NCBI RefSeq assembly: GCF_034347405.1
Contig: NZ_CP133778.1
Location: forward strand, 4,092,001 to 4,156,000
Length of the DNA: 64,000 nucleotides
Reading direction: 5' to 3'
From: Pseudomonas sp. CCC3.1
Lineage (GTDB): Bacteria > Pseudomonadota > Gammaproteobacteria > Pseudomonadales > Pseudomonadaceae
Shown here: positions 62,066 to 64,000 of the stretch, piece after piece
Layout of the letters: the number at the start of each line of letters is the position of its first letter
How positions within the stretch are numbered: the first letter of the stretch is position 1
The notes under the pieces: model-generated
The model's input: only the letters and a program-made list of their open reading frames with translations
The model's database searches: none
Told to the model about the DNA's origin: nothing
Program-made: the position numbers and the translations under genes

Positions 62066-62539
62066 ATGATCAATGCCCGTTTGCTGCAACGCATGGTAGA
62101 CGCATCCCAAGACGGCATCGTGGTCGCCGAACAGGAAGGTGAAGACAACATTCTGATCTACGTTAACTCGGCGTTCGAAGCACTGACGGGCTACAGCAGC
62201 GACGACATCCTGTATCAGGATTGCCGCTTTTTGCAGGCCGGGGACCGCGATCAAATCGGGCTGGAATTGATCCGTGAAGCGATTGCCAGTGGAGAACCCA
62301 CGCGTCAGGTAGTGCGCAATTATCGCAAGGACGGCTCACATTTCTGGAACGAGCTGTCTATCACGCCTGTCTTCAACGACAGCGATAAGCTGACCTACTT
62401 TATTGGCGTACAAAAAGACGTCACCCAAAACGTCAAGGCTCAGCAGAAAGTCATTCAGTTGGAAGCAGAACTGGCCGCAGTGAAGGCAGAACTGGACGCG
62501 TTGAAAGCGACGAATGGCTTTAACAAAAAGCCAGATTGA
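62066..62539 (+). CDS. Short LOV blue-light photoreceptor
   Basis: 157 aa. A single LOV/PAS domain with flavin-binding YQDCRFLQ, where C53 is the adduct-forming cysteine (the same position as in PpSB1-LOV of P. putida), RNYRKDGSHFWNELSITPV, and FIGVQKDVT. A C-terminal coiled-coil helix (VIQLEAELAAVKAELDALKA) but no output domain. Binds FMN and forms a photo-adduct; acts through partner proteins. Lies near a LitR-like regulator. ATG 62066 has TTGGAG 7-12 bp upstream. Confidence 0.93.
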   Translation: MINARLLQRMVDASQDGIVVAEQEGEDNILIYVNSAFEALTGYSSDDILYQDCRFLQAGDRDQIGLELIREAIASGEPTRQVVRNYRKDGSHFWNELSITPVFNDSDKLTYFIGVQKDVTQNVKAQQKVIQLEAELAAVKAELDALKATNGFNKKPD

Positions 62540-62589
62540 AGGTCTAGACTCAAGACCCTGCTTATTAAGCAAAATGATCGAGCCAGATT

Positions 62590-63195
62590 ATGTCGCATGA
62601 CGGCCTTCTGACTCAGGACGAGTTGGACTTCATCCAGTTAATGCACCAAAACCCGCTGCTCAATCAGCGGGAGGTTTCGTCGAGCCTGACCGTGAGTGGC
62701 GTGTCGCAAATTCGTGACCTGTTGACACGTTTGGCCGCCCACGAGCAAGTCACCCTCCAGGCGCAATTTGCCAACCAGAAAATGAGTTTTCCGCTGCGTC
62801 TGATTGAAGACGAATTTCACACCCAGCACCTGCAACTGGGCGTCCCGAGCATTTTCGAAGAAGGGCCAAAAATTCGGCCTTGGCGATTCACGCTAGAAGA
62901 GCCGGTGGCGCTGGAAAATATTCGGGCGCGCCCCGGACACCTGTGGGTCACTGAGGTGTCGTTCAAGGGGTTGCTGATTGAGGTGCGTAACAACAGCCGC
63001 CCGCCTCGCCAATTTGCCCAATGGTTCAGCCCAACGGGGTATGAGCGGATTGCCGTGCGCGGCACGCTGGAACAGCAAACTCGATCAGGGCTTTATGCCT
63101 ACCGTCTCAACCAAAAGGACACGGGAGAAACCGAACGTTTGCGTCAATTTATCCTGCAACAGCATCGCCTGGCCCATCCGGCACTGCACGCCTGA
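62590..63195 (+). CDS. Hypothetical protein, 201 aa, in LOV gene neighbourhood
   Basis: Helical N-terminus (LTQDELDFIQLMHQNPLLNQ) and a beta-rich C-terminal half (HLWVTEVSFKGLLIEVRNNS, GYERIAVRGTLEQQTRSG). The pattern suggests a PilZ-like barrel, but the RxxxR motif is not clear, so I do not assign it. Follows the LOV gene by 50 bp on the same strand and is convergent with the LitR-like gene. Confidence 0.6.
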   Translation: MSHDGLLTQDELDFIQLMHQNPLLNQREVSSSLTVSGVSQIRDLLTRLAAHEQVTLQAQFANQKMSFPLRLIEDEFHTQHLQLGVPSIFEEGPKIRPWRFTLEEPVALENIRARPGHLWVTEVSFKGLLIEVRNNSRPPRQFAQWFSPTGYERIAVRGTLEQQTRSGLYAYRLNQKDTGETERLRQFILQQHRLAHPALHA

Positions 63196-63200
63196 GCCTC

Positions 63201-64000
63201 TCAGCGGCCTGCCGTCCTCTTGAGTTCTGCGTCCAGACGCTGATTCATCAACCGGGCTTCGCTGCCCAGACACGCAATCGATGAGCTTTGCAGCGCCTCT
63301 TGCGCCACATCCGCAGCCTCACCCGCCAGCGCTATCGAACAGTTGAGGCTCTGAGCCAATCGCGTCAATCGTCGATGCTGCACCGCTCCCAGCACATGCT
63401 GGGCAAACAACACGACGGCCTGCGGCTGAATCTTCTCGCAAATCAACAGCAGCTCATCAAGAGGCTGGCCCACGGCCAAAACCCTGACCACGCGATCGTT
63501 GCGGCTCAACAACAACCCCGCGACCAGTAGCTCCAGCTCACGGCATGATTCAGCCAGCGCCACCAGCAACACACACTGGGGCGCATCTGCCTGCTGCATG
63601 TGCAGGCGGTGTTGCACGCGCCCGCGCAAAAAGCCGTCAAGCAACAGCCATTCGCTGGTGCGGCCAAACTCATCGTGCGCCTTCAACAGTCGCTGCCAGA
63701 GCGGCAAGAAGATGTCTTGAAACACGACTTCAGGCGGGTAACTGGAGAAAATCTGAGCGTACAAACGCTCCAACTCTGACTCATTGAAGGCACTGAGCGC
63801 GCTCTGGATACGTGTTTGTAACTGCGCATATTCGTTTGACGTACCGTCTTGCAGTGCGCTGCCAGACGGGGTGGCGCGGGCGAGCAATTCGGCGACCTTA
63901 CTGACCGCGACCCCGCGCTCAAGCCATCCCATGACCTGACGCACTGCCTCAATATCGCTCATGGTGTACAAGCGATGCCCACTTTCGGTGCGTATCGGCT
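63201..64000 (-). CDS. LitR/CarH-type MerR regulator (start outside window), lacking the B12-ligand His
   Basis: At least 265 residues visible; the frame runs past 64000 and shows PIRTESGHRLYTMSDIEAVR, the wing of a MerR HTH, so the gene begins outside. Helical bundle about 70-150 (LYAQIFSSYPPEVVFQDIFL), then a Rossmann-type B12-like domain (VLLVALAESCRELELLVAGL, PQAVVLFAQHVLG). Where cobalamin-binding members have an ExH-type motif this protein reads AESCRE, with Cys replacing the His ligand. That fits class III LitR, which in P. putida is light-regulated through a neighbouring short LOV protein (from memory), like the one at 62066. Confidence 0.85.
   Translation of the reverse strand, partial: PIRTESGHRLYTMSDIEAVRQVMGWLERGVAVSKVAELLARATPSGSALQDGTSNEYAQLQTRIQSALSAFNESELERLYAQIFSSYPPEVVFQDIFLPLWQRLLKAHDEFGRTSEWLLLDGFLRGRVQHRLHMQQADAPQCVLLVALAESCRELELLVAGLLLSRNDRVVRVLAVGQPLDELLLICEKIQPQAVVLFAQHVLGAVQHRRLTRLAQSLNCSIALAGEAADVAQEALQSSSIACLGSEARLMNQRLDAELKRTAGR

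Overview
The window comes from a Pseudomonas chromosome, most like the P. fluorescens/P. putida lineage. This is inferred from gene content, not from a database search: FecIRA-type iron signalling, PsiE, the hmgA-fahA-maiA homogentisate operon with its IclR regulator, a short LOV photoreceptor beside a LitR/MerR regulator, an OprD porin, and typical Pseudomonas REP and MITE-like repeats.

Core chromosome, left (1-9415): two cell-surface signalling iron-uptake clusters in tandem (fecI-fecR-fecA, then a second ECF sigma / FecR / TonB receptor set). A ribosome-hibernation (HPF-like) gene lies between them. psiE follows, and then a perfect LexA box (9358-9373) in front of yebG.

Genomic island (about 9469-51540, 42 kb): yebG is cut after codon 17. 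Its 5' piece is at 9416 and its 3' piece at 51542, and both junctions keep a shared CAT. The island ends carry imperfect inverted repeats. The right end holds a leftward operon of three overlapping tyrosine recombinases (415, 487 and 718 aa) plus a small coiled-coil protein, an arrangement like the Tn554 TnpABC or 'Gamma-Mobile-Trio' type of element. Just inside the left end is a complete second YebG-family gene, as if to replace the one destroyed. The cargo has two parts. First is a metal-resistance block: three CopR/CzcR-type response regulators but only two sensor kinases, an OprD porin, CzcCBA, CzcD, small periplasmic proteins, DUF2790 and DUF411 proteins, and a GtrA/GT2/ArnT-like envelope glycosylation operon. 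Seven sites matching ATTGTAATT-N6-TCAT (some degenerate) plus one weaker site lie in front of these transcription units, nearly always in the matching orientation, suggesting one regulon. Second is a defence block: a complete type II CBASS (HNH-SAVED effector Cap5, CD-NTase, E2-E1 Cap2, JAMM peptidase Cap3), a convergent DEDDh exonuclease and an AbrB-like small protein. Between the two blocks is a scrapyard of an intact IS3 element, an IstB fragment and IS21-type 23-bp terminal repeats. A gene-poor, AT-rich stretch (44.4-45.8 kb) precedes the recombinases.

Core chromosome, right (51542-64000): the yebG 3' remnant, a quinone reductase and MerR gene pair, two copies of a ~200-bp MITE-like repeat bracketing an amino-acid dehydrogenase, the tyrosine/homogentisate catabolic operon with a perfect HmgR palindrome, a candidate sRNA, LrgAB with a divergent LysR regulator, a MioC-type flavodoxin, a short LOV protein, and a LitR-like regulator lacking the cobalamin-ligand histidine, cut by the window end. 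No tRNA, rRNA or CRISPR array was seen.
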